64,000 bases of DNA from Chitinophagales bacterium (GTDB taxonomy: Bacteria > Bacteroidota > Bacteroidia > Chitinophagales > Chitinophagaceae), in NCBI GenBank assembly GCA_017303335.1, contig JAFLBK010000004.1:1-64000 (forward strand). Reading direction: 5' to 3'. Under the pieces are notes generated by a model. That model had not been told where the DNA came from. It saw only the letters and a program-made list of their open reading frames with translations, and made no database searches. Both the position numbers and the translations under genes were made by a program. The number at the start of each line of letters is the position of its first letter. Within the stretch, counting starts at the first letter, position 1. Positions 63,040-64,000 of this stretch are shown one piece after another.

Positions 63040-63429
63040 CTAACATTGATTGGGTGGTTTCCAGACCCGGGCGCTGTAAGAGGGTAGATCATTTACTTCG
63101 GGTAGCGGATACTTGTTTTCCAGGCTGAAATATCGTACCTGCAATTCGTACCCCGGCTGGAATATGAATACATAACAGATGGGGCAGGAGTTGCACTTTT
63201 CGTTCTCTTTGCAGTTGTCGTTGGATTCCTTCTTCTCGCATTTCTTCTTTTTCGAACAGGGGGAATCCGCATCGGGCACACCACAGGATGACTGCCTTTG
63301 GGTATTCCCGCACAGACTCTTTTCTTCCGCAGCTACATGACATATTTCCTTAACGATCGGAATAACGCTTGCTGTTTCAGTTACCAGGATGACCAGGGAA
63401 AATAATAATATGGAAGCAGTCGCTCGCAT
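63040..63429 (-). CDS. Cys-rich exported or membrane protein
   Basis: This 129-residue protein has an N-terminal hydrophobic stretch (ILLFSLVILVTETASVIP). A Cys-rich loop of about 65 residues contains ten cysteines, including CNSCPIC, and a Lys/Glu-rich region lies between. No family recognised. The composition suggests metal or thiol binding. It lies directly upstream of the 59-residue Cys-rich gene. Confidence 0.68.
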   Translation of the reverse strand: MRATASILLFSLVILVTETASVIPIVKEICHVAAEEKSLCGNTQRQSSCGVPDADSPCSKKKKCEKKESNDNCKENEKCNSCPICYVFIFQPGYELQVRYFSLENKYPLPEVNDLPSYSARVWKPPNQC

Positions 63430-63543
63430 TTGGGCTGAACGAAGATAAGGGAGTGATCGTGTAAAATATATGTCATCGGAGGTCTTGAACCAATTTTAAC
63501 ATACCTTGGTCGAATTCTTGGTAAAGGGGGCCAAAATCATCCA

Positions 63544-63879
63544 ATGAAAAAAATAGCGGGCTCATTTTTCTCCATTGTACTCCTGGTCATACTGTGTAGC
63601 TGCAGCAAAAAAGTACATCCTGCCGAATCAAAGACCACCACTTCTTCTTCATCTTCCGGAACTGAAACCAGGATCGTAAAAAAAACGCCGGCGCCTAAAA
63701 CGGCGGTACCCAAAGTGATTGTTGTAAATGACCAGGTGGCCAAACGCAGTGTAGATGGCCGTTACTACTACGACCTGGAAGGCCGCCGTTACTGGCGTAA
63801 TAACCGCGACGGGAAATATTACCTCTATTACAAAGGGATATTTGATAATCCCGATTTCAAAGCCCCGGGTAATAATTGA
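63544..63879 (+). CDS. Small lipoprotein
   Basis: This 111-residue protein has a lipoprotein signal (SIVLLVILCSC), then a Ser/Thr-rich linker. A short C-terminal part rich in Tyr, Arg and Trp (RYYYDLEGRRYWRNNRDG) follows. No family recognised. Divergent from the Cys-rich genes. Confidence 0.75.
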   Translation: MKKIAGSFFSIVLLVILCSCSKKVHPAESKTTTSSSSSGTETRIVKKTPAPKTAVPKVIVVNDQVAKRSVDGRYYYDLEGRRYWRNNRDGKYYLYYKGIFDNPDFKAPGNN

Positions 63880-63903
63880 TTTTGATTGGTCCGCATCGAG
63901 GCC

Positions 63904-64000
63904 TCAGGACCTGCCGGTTGCCTGGCGTATATCTGCCGGCAGCGAGGCGGGGTTTCCATAATGTTCGATGATGCGGGTGGAAAGTTTTTGGGTGGAGAGA
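63904..64000 (-). CDS. 3' end of an unidentified gene (partial)
   Basis: The last 96 bases hold an open frame on the minus strand that ends at TGA (63904-63906) and runs off the window. The 31 visible residues (STRIIEHYGNPASLPADIRQ is part of them) look protein-like. The gene cannot be named. Confidence 0.4.
   Translation of the reverse strand, partial: LSTQKLSTRIIEHYGNPASLPADIRQATGRS

Overview
The window looks like a chromosomal segment of a Bacteroidota bacterium, most likely in or near the Chitinophagaceae. The signs are type IX secretion (T9SS) sorting tails, a DUF5686 outer-membrane protein, DUF4242 proteins, GH92, LytTR-type and propeller-type two-component systems, promoters of the TTG-N19/20-TAnnTTTG type, and roughly 50% G+C. 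No phage, plasmid, insertion sequence, CRISPR or rRNA is visible. One tRNA-Thr is present.

Layout. 0-3.1 kb holds housekeeping genes (YajQ, L31 type B, a GlmU-like enzyme, triosephosphate isomerase). 3.1-6.3 kb (minus) encodes a T9SS-exported metzincin protease and an inward-rectifier K+ channel. 6.4-12.6 kb is a tightly packed glycan cluster: two membrane proteins, a flippase, and GT4, GT39-like and GT2 glycosyltransferases. 12.7-17.3 kb holds a cyclophilin, a previously uncalled 34-residue membrane protein with its own terminator, an exported Ppx/GppA-like protein paired with a coiled-coil membrane protein, and small membrane proteins. 17.5-27.9 kb holds an MFS transporter overlapping a Mur-ligase-like gene, a GH92 mannosidase, hutI and ftcD of histidine breakdown separated by a CoA-transferase, and a 54-bp tandem repeat.

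28-35 kb (minus) is a surface module: TPR histidine kinase, LytTR regulator, a large S74-chaperone adhesin-like protein built of about 31 seventeen-residue repeats, then two more exported proteins. 35-45.3 kb is a mixture of hypothetical exported proteins, the tRNA, an OmpA-family protein, and a regulator (DUF4242 + degenerate cyclase + AraC) that faces a secreted DUF4242 protein across an array of direct repeats. 45.4-54.2 kb is a second surface module: DUF5686, propeller histidine kinase, NarL-type regulator, and a second S74 protein with YadA-like 14-residue repeats. 54.2-64 kb holds a sulfide:quinone oxidoreductase-like flavoprotein, a LytS/LytTR pair, an M1 peptidase, a Crp/Fnr-type regulator next to an FNR-like operator and a YiaA-like gene, and two small Cys-rich exported proteins.

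The most notable pattern is the repeated gene order kinase - regulator - S74 surface protein. It is built twice from unrelated signalling families, yet the two S74 proteins share a homologous N-terminus. This suggests a recurrent module in which a dedicated two-component system controls a self-trimerising surface fibre. All functional calls come from reading the sequence without database searches.
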